Assembly (NCBI RefSeq): GCF_019665765.1
Contig: NZ_CP081150.1
Span: 1,612,001-1,676,000, forward strand
DNA: 64,000 bases
DNA from: Deefgea tanakiae
Lineage (GTDB): Bacteria; Pseudomonadota; Gammaproteobacteria; Burkholderiales; Chitinibacteraceae
Direction of reading: 5' to 3'
This document shows positions 27,395-36,339 of this stretch, piece after piece; position 1 is the stretch's first letter, and each line of letters opens with the position of its first letter. The notes beneath the pieces were generated by a model, which was not told the DNA's origin, searched no databases, and was given only the letters and a program-made list of their open reading frames with translations. The position numbers and the translations under genes were made by a program.

Positions 27395-27871
27395 TTAAGA
27401 AGTAAGTTGCTCATAGAACATTTCAATTTTTCGATTTACTTCTTTTAACTTAATATCTGCATCCACCCATTCCTGACGAAACAGCTCATAACTGCTCGAG
27501 TTTCTAGGGGTACGCTCAACCTCTACCTGAAGGAATTTACATCTTGCAAGATAATAATCTTGCAAGGCAATTAACCCGTTTAACCGACTGTAATCTGTTG
27601 AAAGCTCCTGTGCTTTTGTTGCTCTTTCCAATAGCCTAGATTGAACATAAACCGTAAATAAAACAGCCAAAAGCGACAAAAGACTCAATAACGCAGTTAA
27701 AAGGCCTCCAACATACCCTCCAAGCTCAGCCCAATGAGTTAAATCATTTGATAATTCAAAACGACCAAATTTGAAGAAATAGAAACTAAAAACAGTTGCT
27801 GTAAAAATAACTGAAAAAAACGTGACCAACCAAAGAACACGGGGCAGATTTTCAATGCGCAATGAAGACAT
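27395..27871 (-). CDS. Orphan two-TM membrane protein with coiled-coil tail
   Basis: A 158-residue protein I cannot name. Two hydrophobic segments are seen (about residues 13-35 and 52-78), the second beginning WAELGGYVGGLLTALLSLLS, followed by QSRLLERATKAQEL and a long charged helical region. The layout of a TM, a [D/E]-x-G-G-x-x-G-G turn, a TM, then QxxxLE resembles the N-terminal part of proteins called putative phage abortive infection proteins, which is a weak similarity judged by eye. The start at 27871 (ATG) is chosen for AGGGTGG just upstream. It is AT-richer than its neighbours and lies between lpxK and exbD together with repeats, suggesting later insertion. Confidence 0.75.
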   Translation of the reverse strand: MSSLRIENLPRVLWLVTFFSVIFTATVFSFYFFKFGRFELSNDLTHWAELGGYVGGLLTALLSLLSLLAVLFTVYVQSRLLERATKAQELSTDYSRLNGLIALQDYYLARCKFLQVEVERTPRNSSSYELFRQEWVDADIKLKEVNRKIEMFYEQLTS

Positions 27872-27908
27872 AAGCCACCCTAGAAACAAAGACTAAATTA
27901 CTCAAAAC

Positions 27909-27934
27909 AAAAACGGCGCCTAAGCGCCGTTTTT
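27909..27934. terminator. Rho-independent terminator between exbD and orphan gene
   Basis: Perfect 11-pair stem AAAAACGGCGC/GCGCCGTTTTT with CTAA loop. It would stop exbB-exbD transcripts before the orphan gene and so cut exbBD from lpxK-adk. Confidence 0.88.
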
Positions 27935-27947
27935 AACATAACCAAAA

Positions 27948-28373
27948 TTACTTCTGCCCAGTAGTCTGGGTCGCGAAAGTCAGCTTACCATAACCTGCTA
28001 CCCTTGCCGCTTCCATTACGTTGACAACGTTTTGGTGGCTGGTTTGGGCGTCGGCGCTAATGACGATCATTGGGTCGGCGTTGCTGCCGGCGGCGCGGCG
28101 CAGTTGCACGGCGAAGTCGTCGGGGCTGCTAAATTGCGCAGGTTCGCCGTTGATCATAAATTGGCCGGCACCTGAGACACCCACTTGAATCGACTGCGGT
28201 TGCTCGAGTTGCTTTTCAGCATCGGCCGTTGGCAAATTGATTTTTAGCTCAGCAAACTTCGAATATGTCGTCGTTGCCATCAAGAAAATCAAAATCACCA
28301 ATAACACGTCGATCAGCGGAATAAAGTTAATTTCCGGATCAAGGCGGCCGCGGCGGCCTTTATTGAATTTCAT
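27948..28373 (-). CDS. exbD: ExbD/TolR family biopolymer transport protein
   Basis: A 141-residue inner-membrane protein with a short basic N-terminus, a single TM segment containing the essential Asp in NFIPLIDVLLVILIFLMAT (about residues 15-33) and a periplasmic domain of about 100 residues. With ExbB it forms the proton-driven motor that powers TonB, or a Tol-like process, or lipid trafficking next to lpxK. TonB is not in this window, so the partner is not known. The order exbB-exbD-lpxK is common in betaproteobacteria. It ends just before a terminator. Confidence 0.93.
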   Translation of the reverse strand: MKFNKGRRGRLDPEINFIPLIDVLLVILIFLMATTTYSKFAELKINLPTADAEKQLEQPQSIQVGVSGAGQFMINGEPAQFSSPDDFAVQLRRAAGSNADPMIVISADAQTSHQNVVNVMEAARVAGYGKLTFATQTTGQK

Positions 28374-28549
28374 AACTGTGTAGCCTTCTTCAGAATGAGA
28401 AGCAGAAAACGAGCGAAAAGGTCAAAGACAAGAAACAAAGCTGGGGAGAAACCGGAATTTACTGAAGTAAATGAGGATTTCGAGCCCGCTTTGTCGCCGC
28501 GCAGCAAGTGCACAGCTAGCTGTATTTGGCCTTTGCAGCCGTTTTCGAA
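28374..28549. repeat. Long imperfect hairpin element in the exbB-exbD spacer
   Basis: 176 bases separate exbB from exbD, which are usually nearly adjacent. A palindromic structure spans 28436-28493: outer CAAAGC/GCTTTG, then GGG/CCC, GAAA/ATTTC-type pairs, and the central ATTTACT-GA-AGTAAAT (28457-28472). A further perfect 12-base palindrome ACAGCTAGCTGT lies at 28512-28523. It looks like an interspersed repeat of a kind I remember from related genomes; not proven here. Confidence 0.55.
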
Positions 28550-29158
28550 TTAGTGGCGTTCGCCGTGGACGATTTCGACAAGCTTGATCGCTTGCTGCTC
28601 CATCTCAACGATGAAGTCATCAACCTTGCTGGCAAAATAGCGGTAAAACATCAGCGCCGGTACCGCAACGATAATACCGAAGGCCGTGTTGTACAGCGCA
28701 ATCGAAATACCGTGCGCCAACGCGGCAGGGTTGCCTGCGCCGCTTGGTGCTTGCGAGCCAAAAATCTCAATCATACCGATCACAGTACCAAACAAACCCA
28801 AGAGCGGCGTCACAGCAGCTAGCGTACCTAGTGTTGATAAATAACGATTGAGGTCATGCGCTACAGCGCTGCCAGTTTCTTCAATCGACTCTTTCATGAT
28901 TTCACGTGAGCTTTTCACGTTTTTTAAGCCCGCTGCCAGCACACGACCCAATGGGCTAGAGGCGGACAATTTAGTCAGTGTGTCTGCAGTGACGCCTTGG
29001 CTGCGATACTCTTGCACGACCTTGACCAGCGTACCTTGCGGTAACACCAAGGATTTACGTAGCGTGAGTAAACGTTCGATAATAATGGTCACGGTCGCAA
29101 TGGAAGCGGCGATAATGAGCCAGATTGGCCAGCCAGCGGCCTCGATGATAGCGAGCAT
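28550..29158 (-). CDS. exbB: ExbB/TolQ/MotA family proton channel protein
   Basis: A 202-residue inner-membrane protein with three TM segments (about 10-30, 105-130, 150-175) and the conserved cytoplasmic loop. The TM2-TM3 region reads LGTLAAVTPLLGLFGTVIGMIEIF and IALYNTAFGIIVAVPALMFYRYF, typical of the proton-channel fold. It works with ExbD downstream. Start is the ATG ending at 29158 with AAGG ten bases upstream; the frame to 29194 only adds an unsupported lead. Divergent from xseA. Confidence 0.94.
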   Translation of the reverse strand: MLAIIEAAGWPIWLIIAASIATVTIIIERLLTLRKSLVLPQGTLVKVVQEYRSQGVTADTLTKLSASSPLGRVLAAGLKNVKSSREIMKESIEETGSAVAHDLNRYLSTLGTLAAVTPLLGLFGTVIGMIEIFGSQAPSGAGNPAALAHGISIALYNTAFGIIVAVPALMFYRYFASKVDDFIVEMEQQAIKLVEIVHGERH

Positions 29159-29530
29159 AATAAAAAACCTTGTGGTAAAGATGGGCAACAGCAAAAACCG
29201 CGTAACTTTAGCCCGAATCCCGCTCTAGGGGAAGTGCTATTGCGCACAAGTTGCTGCGCAAGTACCTAGCCAGAACACGCTAAGCGCTAGATATTATTCA
29301 GATTTTTATTATTACCCCCAAGCTCTGTGGATAACTTTGTGGGGAAGTTCTAAAAAGTGCCATAAAACAGGGATTTTTACTGCTTTTTGTTAATTTGCCG
29401 CATTTTTGTGCAAATAATACAAAGCGATAAAATTCAATAACTTAGCATCAATTTATTAACTACAACATTCAATTGTTATGCCAAATGGCAAAAAACATCA
29501 ATTTTGTGGATTATTTAAGGCCAGATTCGC
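29159..29530. other. Divergent exbB/xseA intergenic region with DnaA-box-like sites
   Basis: About 370 bases, AT-rich towards xseA. It contains a perfect DnaA-box consensus, TTATCCACA on the minus strand (29326-29334), a relaxed TGTGGGGAA 12 bases further, and a near match TGTGGATTA at 29505-29513. No dnaA, dnaN, gidA or rpmH genes are nearby, so it is not annotated as an origin. It should hold promoters for both genes, but I see no convincing -35/-10 pair. Confidence 0.5.
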
Positions 29531-30892
29531 GTGAATACTGATTTGTCAATAGCACAAAGCAATGTAGTTTCTGTCACACAACTAAATCGAAGGGTTCGCA
29601 CCTTGTTAGAAAGCGGCTTGCCGCAGCTCTGGGTAGCGGGTGAAATTTCAAATTTTAAGCGTTATGACTCAGGGCATTGTTACTTCAGCCTCAAAGACGC
29701 GGGCGCGCAAGTGCGATGCGTGATGTTTCGTAATCGGGCTGGATTACTTGATTTTCAGCCGCGCGAAGGCTTGCAAGTCGAGGCGCGCGTCGTCGTGACT
29801 TTATACGAGGCGCGTGGCGATTTTCAACTTACCGTTGAAGCGATGCGCCCTGCTGGCCTTGGCGCACTGTTTGAGCGCTTTGAAGCATTAAAAAAACAGC
29901 TCGCTACGGAAGGTCTGTTTGATCAAGACAATAAACGCGCCTTGCCAAAATTTCCCAAAGCGATTGGGATTGTCACTTCCCCTGCCGCCGCGGCCTTGCG
30001 TGACGTTCTCACCACGCTGGCACGCCGCACGCCCAATACGCCGATTATTTTGTATCCAACGCCAGTGCAAGGCTTGGATGCAGCGCCGCAAATTGCCAAA
30101 GCCATCCGCACCGCGAGCGAACGTGATGAAGTCGATGTACTGATTGTGTGCCGTGGTGGCGGTAGCTTGGAAGACCTCTGGTCGTTTAACGAAGAAATCG
30201 TCGCCCGCGCGATTGCCGCCTGCAATATGCCGGTGGTCAGCGGTGTCGGCCATGAAACCGATTTCACGATTGCCGATTTTGCCGCCGATCTGCGCGCGCC
30301 TACGCCGACTGCCGCAGCCGAGTTGGTCAGCCCGAATCGACAAGAATTACTCAATTTGCTGCATCATCAGCAGCAACGCTTGGTGCGGGCTTTCGAGCGA
30401 GACTTACATAATAAGATGTTACAACTGGATCAACTCGGCCGCCGCTTGCAACATCCTGGGCAAAAGCTCGCTCGGCAAGCGGAGCAATTACAGTATTTAC
30501 GCCAACGGCTACAGCACAGCCTGCAGCATCAATTACAACAGCGCAGCCAAAAACTACTGCGGCTACGCATGAGCCTGTCGCATCACAAACCCAACTTTCA
30601 ACGCAGCCATTTGCAGCTGGAGCAACTTCAGCAGCGTTTACAGCGCGCGATGACGCGGCAAATTGAAGTGAAACAGCAGCACATTAAACAAGCTACGCTC
30701 AAACTCGAACCTTGGAACCCACAAGCGGTCTTAGCCCGTGGCTACGCCTTAGTCAGCCGCAGCGATGGCGGCTTGGTACGCCATGCCACCGCAGTTCGCG
30801 CAGGCGAAACATTGGCGGTGCAATTTGCTGATGGCAACATCACGGTCAATGTGAATCAAGGCGTGCAGCAGCAACATGAACTGCCAATTTAA
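29531..30892 (+). CDS. xseA: Exodeoxyribonuclease VII large subunit
   Basis: XseA is the catalytic subunit of exonuclease VII, which degrades single-stranded DNA from both ends. The 453-residue protein has an N-terminal OB-fold ([24 protein letters not shown], about residues 33-58), the catalytic core with [19 protein letters not shown] (about 150) and [17 protein letters not shown] (about 208-224), [20 protein letters not shown] near 258, then a long Gln-rich coiled coil (about 275-385) and a C-terminal RGYALV segment. Start is GTG at 29531. The small subunit XseB is not in the window. Confidence 0.96.
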   Translation: MNTDLSIAQSNVVSVTQLNRRVRTLLESGLPQLWVAGEISNFKRYDSGHCYFSLKDAGAQVRCVMFRNRAGLLDFQPREGLQVEARVVVTLYEARGDFQLTVEAMRPAGLGALFERFEALKKQLATEGLFDQDNKRALPKFPKAIGIVTSPAAAALRDVLTTLARRTPNTPIILYPTPVQGLDAAPQIAKAIRTASERDEVDVLIVCRGGGSLEDLWSFNEEIVARAIAACNMPVVSGVGHETDFTIADFAADLRAPTPTAAAELVSPNRQELLNLLHHQQQRLVRAFERDLHNKMLQLDQLGRRLQHPGQKLARQAEQLQYLRQRLQHSLQHQLQQRSQKLLRLRMSLSHHKPNFQRSHLQLEQLQQRLQRAMTRQIEVKQQHIKQATLKLEPWNPQAVLARGYALVSRSDGGLVRHATAVRAGETLAVQFADGNITVNVNQGVQQQHELPI

Positions 30893-30934
30893 TTACTGAA
30901 ATCAAACTGGCTAACTTTATAAAAACCACAGTAA

Positions 30935-30978
30935 AAACGCCCCAAACAATTGGATGAATATCCAAACTTGGGGCGTTT
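30935..30978. terminator. Bidirectional terminator between xseA and PEP-CTERM gene
   Basis: AAACGCCCCAA (30935-30945) pairs with TTGGGGCGTTT (30968-30978); an inner TTGGAT/ATCCAA stem extends it. It lies between two convergent genes. Confidence 0.8.
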
Positions 30979-31006
30979 GTTAATTGTGATGAATTTAGCT
31001 TTTAGA

Positions 31007-31597
31007 TTAATTTGCTAATACTTTTCGACGGCGCATAGCCAACATGCCCAACAAGCCCACTCCCATCAAAGCATAAGTTTCAGGTTCAGGCACAGCAGCC
31101 ACCAAGGCTGAGCTACTATTCGTTTGCAAAAATGCGCCAGGCACTGAACTGAAATTTAAGATATCACCGTCTGCATTACCGAGCAGCGCAGTTTCAAATG
31201 TCTGGTCAAACAACTGAAACTTAAAAGTTGAACCATCAGCGCCTGGACTCGTTTGCCAGTCGCCAGAGAAATCAACAGTAAATTGAAGTCGCTGACCAAA
31301 TTGAACCTGCTGAGCAAAATAGCTACCGGCACCAATATTGCTCAATCCCAAATTCGAGCCCAGCACGCCAGAGGATCCATCAAAAGCATAGATATCCCCA
31401 AGCGAAGCCCCTTGGAAATGACTAATCGTCGCTTGAATAGACGGCGATCCAGCTAAACTACCCAGCGCAAAAAACACGCCACCATATTGATTGGCAATAC
31501 TTCGAGTATCCACATCCACACGATAAGTTTGTGCAGCAGCCCACTGGCTAGCAAGAAGTAACGCTGCCGTAGCGATCAGTTTTGATAAGTTTTTCAT
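31007..31597 (-). CDS. PEP-CTERM sorting domain-containing exported protein
   Basis: A 196-residue exported protein with a signal peptide (MKNLSKLIATAALLLASQWAAAQ, cleavage near residue 22), a beta-rich, Gly/Ser-rich middle, and a C-terminal VPEPETYALMGVGLLGMLA tail ending RRRK, the PEP-CTERM exosortase signal. The tail is almost the same as that of the protein at 21,390. It starts 21 bases after the stop of the ExeM-type nuclease, so the two are probably co-transcribed and may act together at the cell surface or in the matrix. Middle region not recognised. Confidence 0.88.
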   Translation of the reverse strand: MKNLSKLIATAALLLASQWAAAQTYRVDVDTRSIANQYGGVFFALGSLAGSPSIQATISHFQGASLGDIYAFDGSSGVLGSNLGLSNIGAGSYFAQQVQFGQRLQFTVDFSGDWQTSPGADGSTFKFQLFDQTFETALLGNADGDILNFSSVPGAFLQTNSSSALVAAVPEPETYALMGVGLLGMLAMRRRKVLAN

Positions 31598-31618
31598 TAT
31601 TAATTCACTCAGTTCGTA

Positions 31619-34321
31619 TTAGTAGTTAATTTGAGGTTGCAGTAAGCTAGCGCTGTAATTCACGGCCACTTTATTTGGATTATTGAATTGCAGATTCAAT
31701 ATCGTTTTACCGGACACCAATGCGGGGATTTCAATGTATTCGCCTGCAGCAATTGTTTCAGATTTATTTGCGAGTGATACCCCATTCGGCAAACCATTAA
31801 TGACTAACTTAAATGGGCCTTGCATTGCGTTGGCAGCATTCAGCGTTAACGTACCATTGTAAGTTTTAGTTTTGAGCGAATAAGTCAGGCCCGATTTGAT
31901 TTGTGTAACCTGAGCACTCACATCTCGCCATGCTTGTGGCAAATTAAAACGAACAACTTCAGGCTCATGATCGCTAGCTTGATCGGCAAACTCGGCGTTG
32001 ACATGAACGATGTCATAATCCGCAACACGGCTCAGATTTTCGGTCGCCATAATGTGATCCAGCACTTGACTATTGCCTTCAAAGACATAGGTATAGCGCT
32101 CGTTTTCAGGCAGTTTTTCAACTAAATCAACTAATCCTGCAGCCTTTAGTTTTGCAACCGGCGTAGAAAATTGATAGTCATTCAAATCACCCAAGACCAC
32201 CACTTTGGCATTCGGATTGATGTTGCGAATGTCAGTCACAAAACTCGCGACGATATCAGCTTGCTTGTTGCGCTGAACTTCTGAACTCAACACAGGGGGC
32301 TGAAAACGTCCGCCGATCGGCTGATCGCCCCCTTTGGAGTTAAAGTGATTGGCAACCACAAACAATTTATGACCGTTGAACATTAATTCAGCGACTAGTG
32401 GTTTGCGGCTACTATTAAACGCCGCATTATTTGGATCAATGCGCCCTGGGCTCGTTGATAAACACGCGATTTCAGTGCATTGACTCACCAAAGTTGCCGT
32501 TGTTGCGCTACCACCCACACGATCCACAAAACCAACCCGACTCGGGTTATACATAATCACAGGGCGAATGTTGCCGCCTGGTTCACCACCATCTTGATTG
32601 TTGCTTGGATCGATTTGTCTGAAAGAATAATTCGGCCCACCTGCCGAGCGAATCGCATTAGTCAAAGCCGCCATCGTGGCCTCTGCACTCACCATGCCAT
32701 TATTCGTAGCGCCATTTCCGTCTTGAATTTCCATCAAGCCGACAACGTCAGGGCTTTTTAGATTTTTAACGATTTGATTGGCTAAACGTGTTAATTTTGC
32801 TTGGCCATCAGCAGGATCAAGATTTTCAACATTGAAAGAGGCCACGCTCAGCTCATCTGCCAATGCATCACGAGTGACTTCGGGCTGCAAGCCCTTTGCC
32901 GATAATGGGCTCAAGTAGGTAGCGAGCAATTGATAATTTGCATAAGCATAGTCAATCACACCGACTGCCTGTGCAAATGAATCCCCAACATTAGCGCGCG
33001 ACACCGTGGCGGAGCCGTTTGCAAGAATTAAGCGCTGTGGATTGCGATTGTTTTGCGTAATGACCACGCCGCCACGAGGGCTAACTAAATTAGATCCCAT
33101 CGCGTAGTTCGGCACGATTGGGGTTTCATTCGTAGCGTGCTGTGTAGGACCAACGACTTGAGCGCCATCAACCTGAACCAACATCCCTTCCATCGACTCA
33201 AAGTAATCCAAGCCATTGCTTAAATTGAGTTGGGTTGTTTGCTCAATGTCGCCTGCTGGGCCCTGCCAGATCACTTGTTTTGGAACGCTAGAGCCTAGAA
33301 CAATTGCCTTAGGCAAAGCATTGCCAGAACTTACCTTATAAATCGAATTAGCTGCGTTGGCGTCAATTTCAGTCGTCGATAAATTATTTGAGCCGCCAGC
33401 ACCGCCAGGACGATACTCTTTAACAACGCCAGTTACTTGGACTGAGTCACCAACGATGGCATTAAATGTTTTCGTATAAACAAACACGCCTTCGGAAGTC
33501 AATACGTCATTATCCGTTTGCGGGTCTTGCAGATAAAAACCATTTGGCGTAACCAGTGTAACAATACCGGGTACATTAAGTACCGTGCGTCCCTCTAGCG
33601 GAGAACGGTGTTTACTGCCTTGAATCTCATGAATTCGAACAGTCGCTGGCCCTCCCGTATTACCGCCCGTATTACCGCCGCCATCGGGAGGCGTTACGAT
33701 GGAACAAAGCTTGATTGGTGAACTGCTATTGCGTGGTTTCGGAGCTGAAACAACAAAGTCAGTTTTATTGTCATTAGTATCATTGCAACCATCATTAGTT
33801 CGAGCGATGGCCGTTGAATTAGAGGGCGCAGCTGCTGCGCCAGTGCCTTCGTAGAGGCTTGCGTTGCTACCATAACCCACTAAATCTTGCACAGAAGGCG
33901 CCGTAACAGAAGAGATAGAGCTAGACAGATTCACCAAAACGACTTTTCCAGTCGTCGCACTTATATTCTGTGTACCGACTTTATCGCCTTGTGGCAGCGT
34001 ATCGCCAGGAACGCCATTACTACCAAGCTGTACCAAGATATACTGACCAGGTTTCACTTGTATAGCAGGCAGGGTCGTTACAGCCCAATTAGTGCCCGCA
34101 GCAGATGCGTATTGCACACTCCAATTCGTAATATCAACGTCTGCATCACCGACGTTAAGTAGCTCAACAAAATCATTTTTATACACGGCAGCACTATTGC
34201 CTCCGCCGCCATAAATCTGACTAATCACCATTTTGCCAGCAGCAAAGCTGCTCGGAGCCCAAGCGAGTAAACATGAACTCGCCAGCATGGTGAGCTTGTA
34301 TTGAATTCGATTTACTTTCAT
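31619..34321 (-). CDS. ExeM/NucH family extracellular endonuclease
   Basis: A 900-residue secreted nuclease. In order: signal peptide (to about residue 27, SSFA), lamin-tail domain (about 30-155, ISQIYGGGGN...VELLNVG), a Gly/Asn-rich linker, an OB-like YhcR domain (about 225-330), and a C-terminal endonuclease/exonuclease/phosphatase domain (about 490-795) with FNVENLDP, GLMEIQD, NHFNSKGGDQP, VLGDLNDY, LDHIM and SDHEPEV, which supply the metal and catalytic residues. It should degrade extracellular DNA, for nutrition or biofilm turnover. No GlyGly-CTERM or PEP-CTERM anchor is seen at its end, so release outside is likely. It is followed after 21 bases by a PEP-CTERM protein. Confidence 0.93.
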   Translation of the reverse strand: MKVNRIQYKLTMLASSCLLAWAPSSFAAGKMVISQIYGGGGNSAAVYKNDFVELLNVGDADVDITNWSVQYASAAGTNWAVTTLPAIQVKPGQYILVQLGSNGVPGDTLPQGDKVGTQNISATTGKVVLVNLSSSISSVTAPSVQDLVGYGSNASLYEGTGAAAAPSNSTAIARTNDGCNDTNDNKTDFVVSAPKPRNSSSPIKLCSIVTPPDGGGNTGGNTGGPATVRIHEIQGSKHRSPLEGRTVLNVPGIVTLVTPNGFYLQDPQTDNDVLTSEGVFVYTKTFNAIVGDSVQVTGVVKEYRPGGAGGSNNLSTTEIDANAANSIYKVSSGNALPKAIVLGSSVPKQVIWQGPAGDIEQTTQLNLSNGLDYFESMEGMLVQVDGAQVVGPTQHATNETPIVPNYAMGSNLVSPRGGVVITQNNRNPQRLILANGSATVSRANVGDSFAQAVGVIDYAYANYQLLATYLSPLSAKGLQPEVTRDALADELSVASFNVENLDPADGQAKLTRLANQIVKNLKSPDVVGLMEIQDGNGATNNGMVSAEATMAALTNAIRSAGGPNYSFRQIDPSNNQDGGEPGGNIRPVIMYNPSRVGFVDRVGGSATTATLVSQCTEIACLSTSPGRIDPNNAAFNSSRKPLVAELMFNGHKLFVVANHFNSKGGDQPIGGRFQPPVLSSEVQRNKQADIVASFVTDIRNINPNAKVVVLGDLNDYQFSTPVAKLKAAGLVDLVEKLPENERYTYVFEGNSQVLDHIMATENLSRVADYDIVHVNAEFADQASDHEPEVVRFNLPQAWRDVSAQVTQIKSGLTYSLKTKTYNGTLTLNAANAMQGPFKLVINGLPNGVSLANKSETIAAGEYIEIPALVSGKTILNLQFNNPNKVAVNYSASLLQPQINY

Positions 34322-34537
34322 CCCTAATGCCCTATTTTCTTGTTTTAGAATTTTTATCAGCGGTTAACCGACGCAGCACAATAACGGAGTCGCATGAAGG
34401 GGCAATTGCAGAAATATGACATTTCAATGTTGATAATTAGAAAACGTTATTGCTTAAATAAAAATGAGGCTCTGCTTCTATAGAGCTATGAATTGATGGT
34501 TGTCGCACTACCGATCAATAATCGACTTCCACTTAGA

Positions 34538-34567
34538 TTGACTAGGGATTTTTCCAATATTTAGAAT
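34538..34567 (+). promoter_or_regulatory. Putative sigma-70 promoter of the PLP enzyme gene
   Basis: TTGACT at 34538-34543 and TAGAAT at 34562-34567, 18 bases apart, about 48 bases before the ATG at 34615. The rest of the 293-base gap to exeM holds a CGGTTAACCG palindrome at 34361-34370 and nothing else clear. Confidence 0.4.
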
Positions 34568-34614
34568 ATAAATATAAACTTATATTGCACCAATATCGTG
34601 GATAGGAAATAGAA

Positions 34615-35724
34615 ATGTCTAGTACTCGTCTTTGGCTACAAAATGCAATCCGCACAATCGAAGCTGACTTTAATCGTTCAGCCGATACACACTTAATCCC
34701 GATTCATTTACCCCACTACCCGAATATTGATTTTTACCTCAAAGACGAATCCAGCCACCCGACAGGCAGCTTGAAGCATCGCTTGGCACGCTCTTTGTTT
34801 TTATACGCGCTGGCCAATGGCTGGCTGCGGGAAGGGAGCACGGTAATTGAAGCTTCAAGTGGCTCAACTGCGGTGTCGGAAGCGTATTTTGCTCGCTTGC
34901 TCAATCTGCCCTTTATTGCTGTGATGCCCGCCAGCACTAGCCCAGAGAAAATCGCCGCGATTACCTTTTATGGTGGTCAGTGCCATTTGGTGGAAAATGC
35001 CACGCAAATGATTAGTGAATCGCAACGCTTGGCGGCAGAGACCAAGGGACATTTTCTCGATCAATTTACCTACGCTGAACGCGCCACCGATTGGCGCGCG
35101 AATAACAATATTGCCGAGTCAATTTTTAGCCAAATGCGCCTTGAGCGTCACCCCGTGCCACGCTGGATTGTGGCCAGCGCTGGCACCGGCGGTACGAGTG
35201 CGACCTTGGGCCGTTTTGTACGCTATCGTCGGCACGACACCCAAATTGCCTGTGTCGACCCAGAAAACTCGGTTTTTTTTGATGCGTTTGCAACAGGCGA
35301 CGCCAGTCTAACGCTGCAATGCGGCTCAAAAATCGAAGGCATTGGCCGGCCGCGCGTGGAGGCCTCGTTTATGCCGAACGTGATCGACACCATGTTCAAA
35401 GTGCCGGACGAACTTAGTATTGCAGCTACGCACTGGCTATCCAATCATCTCGGCCGTCGCGTAGGCGCATCGACCGGCTGCAATTGGCTTGGCGTTTTGG
35501 CTCTGGCGCAAGAGATGCATCAGCGCGGTGAACACGGCAGTATTGTGAGCATCTTGTGCGATAGCGGAGAGCGCTACGCGCATTCTTACTACAACGATGA
35601 ATGGCTGGTGAAGCAAGGTTTTGATTTAAGCCCACACCTTGCCATGCTCAACGCGCCTGAAAAAGAACACGAAATCATTGCGCAACTTAAACGTTGTGAT
35701 CGCGACGCCATTGCATCACAGTAA
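34615..35724 (+). CDS. PLP-dependent cysteine synthase family protein (Cds1-like)
   Basis: A 369-residue fold-type II pyridoxal-phosphate enzyme. The Lys-containing [15 protein letters not shown] near residue 45 is the PLP-binding motif; [13 protein letters not shown] near residue 83 is the substrate/cofactor loop, and [14 protein letters not shown] near 185 holds the phosphate-binding glycines. The HPTGSLKHR form, rather than NPSGSVKDR, matches the branch that includes L-cysteine desulfhydrase Cds1, so cysteine breakdown to H2S and pyruvate is as likely as synthesis. Stand-alone gene. The 195 bases after it contain only a weak imperfect hairpin near 35,748-35,776. Confidence 0.85.
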   Translation: MSSTRLWLQNAIRTIEADFNRSADTHLIPIHLPHYPNIDFYLKDESSHPTGSLKHRLARSLFLYALANGWLREGSTVIEASSGSTAVSEAYFARLLNLPFIAVMPASTSPEKIAAITFYGGQCHLVENATQMISESQRLAAETKGHFLDQFTYAERATDWRANNNIAESIFSQMRLERHPVPRWIVASAGTGGTSATLGRFVRYRRHDTQIACVDPENSVFFDAFATGDASLTLQCGSKIEGIGRPRVEASFMPNVIDTMFKVPDELSIAATHWLSNHLGRRVGASTGCNWLGVLALAQEMHQRGEHGSIVSILCDSGERYAHSYYNDEWLVKQGFDLSPHLAMLNAPEKEHEIIAQLKRCDRDAIASQ

Positions 35725-35919
35725 TCAACTTATCAATGATTGACAAAGATGCCGGCCAACAAGGTCGGCACCTTGTCTCAATAGACCAAAACTCCCGACA
35801 AACAAGCCAAATATCATCAGGTTTTTTCGATAGTTAGCACAGATTTAATCGATCACTCTCTTGCAAGAAATAAAATACAATCGAAAGGATTGGTAAGCTT
35901 AAATCAAGGGAGAGCAACG

Positions 35920-36219
35920 ATGGCGAAGTATCAATTCTTCAAACTAAAACAAACTGCAGGTGATGAATATCGCTGGCTAGATATGGCCCAAAACACGTTC
36001 TTGACGCACAAAGAACAACTTGTTGGTCGTGGTTTTGAAGTGATTGGTGATGTTATTTACGCCGATACCGAGCAAGAGGCGATCGCCAAATTTAATAGCG
36101 GCATGACCTATCCGCTTGAGGAGTACAATAAATCTTCACCAATTGGTGGCTTATTTTACGCAGTAAAAGGCTTGGCCGAATCAGTATCTGACCGACTGAC
36201 TAAAAAAAGCCAAGCTTAA
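35920..36219 (+). CDS. Small protein of unknown function
   Basis: A 99-residue soluble protein with no recognised domain. It reads MAKYQFFKLKQTAG, a region FEVIGDVIYADTEQEAIAKFNSG typical of small alpha/beta folds, and ends SVSDRLTKKSQA. Start at the ATG at 35920 is chosen for AAGGGAG ten bases upstream; the frame is open 30 bases further without support. It lies 120 bases before pssA in the same direction, with no terminator between, so co-transcription is possible. Codon use is like the neighbours, so it appears to be a native gene. Confidence 0.75.
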   Translation: MAKYQFFKLKQTAGDEYRWLDMAQNTFLTHKEQLVGRGFEVIGDVIYADTEQEAIAKFNSGMTYPLEEYNKSSPIGGLFYAVKGLAESVSDRLTKKSQA

Positions 36220-36339
36220 TCAGCGATGTGAAATGGCGAAAAGTCATCGATCAATCCAAACGCCCTCATCCTGGCTGCGCTTGAAATTAAGCCAGCCAGC
36301 CTCAATATATGGCTGATACTGATGCCCCTGTAGGCCCGC

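Noticed and set aside
29159-29530. Possible replication origin upstream of xseA because of DnaA boxes and AT-rich DNA
   Set aside because: Only one perfect box, and none of the usual origin genes (dnaA, dnaN, rpmH, gidA, parAB) are in the window.
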